Origin: Haliclystus octoradiatus
Lineage: Eukaryota; Cnidaria; Staurozoa; Stauromedusae; Haliclystidae
DNA: 64,000 nucleotides
Direction: 5' to 3'
Assembly (NCBI GenBank): GCA_916610825.1
Contig: OU744449.1
Location: 62,001-126,000, forward strand
In this document: positions 63,514 through 64,000 of the stretch, piece after piece
Position numbering within the stretch: the first letter of the stretch is position 1
Layout of the letters: each line of letters begins with the position of its first letter
Translations under genes and position numbers: made by a program
Notes under the pieces: generated by a model
Told to the model about the DNA's origin: nothing
Database searches by the model: none
What the model saw: only the letters and a program-made list of their open reading frames with translations

Positions 63514-63560
63514 GTAAGTTGAATATAAATAAGGGATTCAAATAAATTATTGATTCTATT

Positions 63561-63836
63561 GTATATCGCCTGAAAAGTTGATTGGTAATTTAAGTTTGAA
63601 GCCGATCCGATAAGAAATGACATAGATATGAATGGTATAAATTGTCTATTCTGCCACATGTTTATTTTCGTGAAATAAATATCCACATTTGTCAATATTC
63701 AATATTATTTTAATTAGTTGACGTCACAAACATAAATGTGAGGCAGAATAGACACTTTATACCATTGATTTGGACGTCATTTCTTATCGGATCGGCTTCA
63801 AACTTAAATTACCAATCAAATTTTCAGGCGATATGC
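63561..63836. mobile_element. Foldback MITE just downstream of DMT1-type exon 3
   Basis: The arms 63561-63660 and about 63740-63836 are inverted repeats including CAAACTTAAATTACCAATCA and ATTTCTTATCGGATCGGCTT, nearly meeting in the middle. There is no ORF. Target duplication not clear (GTATATCG / CGATATGC context). It lies 48 bp into intron 3. Confidence 0.8.
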
Positions 63837-64000
63837 ATCACAATCACTTTTCAGTAGAAACCCTATTCAAGTGGGTTCAAAATGTTTACAAACTGAGTTG
63901 ACTCTATATCAGGAAGGTTTAGCCTTGGAATATGATTTGATGTCCAGTTTTTAAAGTCTCATTGCAACCATGAAGTTTAATCTATAGAGCTTTTTCAAAA

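Overview
The window is animal nuclear DNA: AT-rich, with spliced genes, intron-borne transposons and microsatellites. The visible host genes have metazoan orthologues: IFT54/TRAF3IP1, a Cdk5 activator (p35), citrate synthase, CYP20A1, a RING-CH (MARCH-type) E3 ligase and a DMT1/NRAMP metal transporter. The retention of a CYP20 gene, kilobase-sized introns, and CR1/Jockey-like LINEs, Penelope-like, BEL/Pao and Mutator-like elements side by side suggest a marine invertebrate with a moderately large genome. An invertebrate deuterostome is my best guess, but the sequence does not prove it.

Layout. 1-2.2 kb: an old LINE on the minus strand, split by a 1.25 kb TA-flanked inverted-repeat element. 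2.7-2.9 kb: exon 1 of TRAF3IP1 (minus). 4.8-5.8 kb: an intronless Cdk5 activator (plus). 8.2-9.4 kb: a 5'-truncated LINE. 10.3-18.9 kb: a complete eight-exon citrate synthase (minus) whose introns hold LINE debris, a 390 bp (AAT)n tract next to a splice acceptor, and a Penelope-like element with a hammerhead ribozyme motif. 21.1-36.8 kb: a complete twelve-exon CYP20A1 (minus). Its second intron (26.6-32.9 kb) holds three nested elements: a Mutator-like inverted-repeat element (9 bp target duplication) containing a miniature LTR element (5 bp duplication), whose 3' LTR contains a TTAA-flanked mini-element. 37.3-40.7 kb: a nearly full-length LINE. 40.9-44.9 kb: a broken chromodomain, a long inverted array of a 37 bp repeat, and a second element with a 9 bp duplication. 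44.9-47.4 kb: a decayed reverse transcriptase with a C-terminal nuclease-like domain. 49.6-50.3 kb: a small Harbinger-like element carrying only a Myb/SANT-like ORF. 51.6-53.4 kb: the two-exon RING-CH gene. 54.3-55.7 kb: LINE fragments. 55.9-64 kb: the first three coding exons of a DMT1-type transporter, with a BEL/Pao element (58.7-63.0 kb) in intron 2.

The host genes do not form an operon or pathway cluster; they are ordinary single-copy neighbours. The most informative content is the transposon stratigraphy. Several insertions preserve exact target duplications or an empty site in the same window. Three hammerhead-ribozyme-like motifs are present, two of them facing each other in a palindrome. 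Exon joins were read by eye from splice signals, frame continuity and remembered family similarity; no alignment was run.
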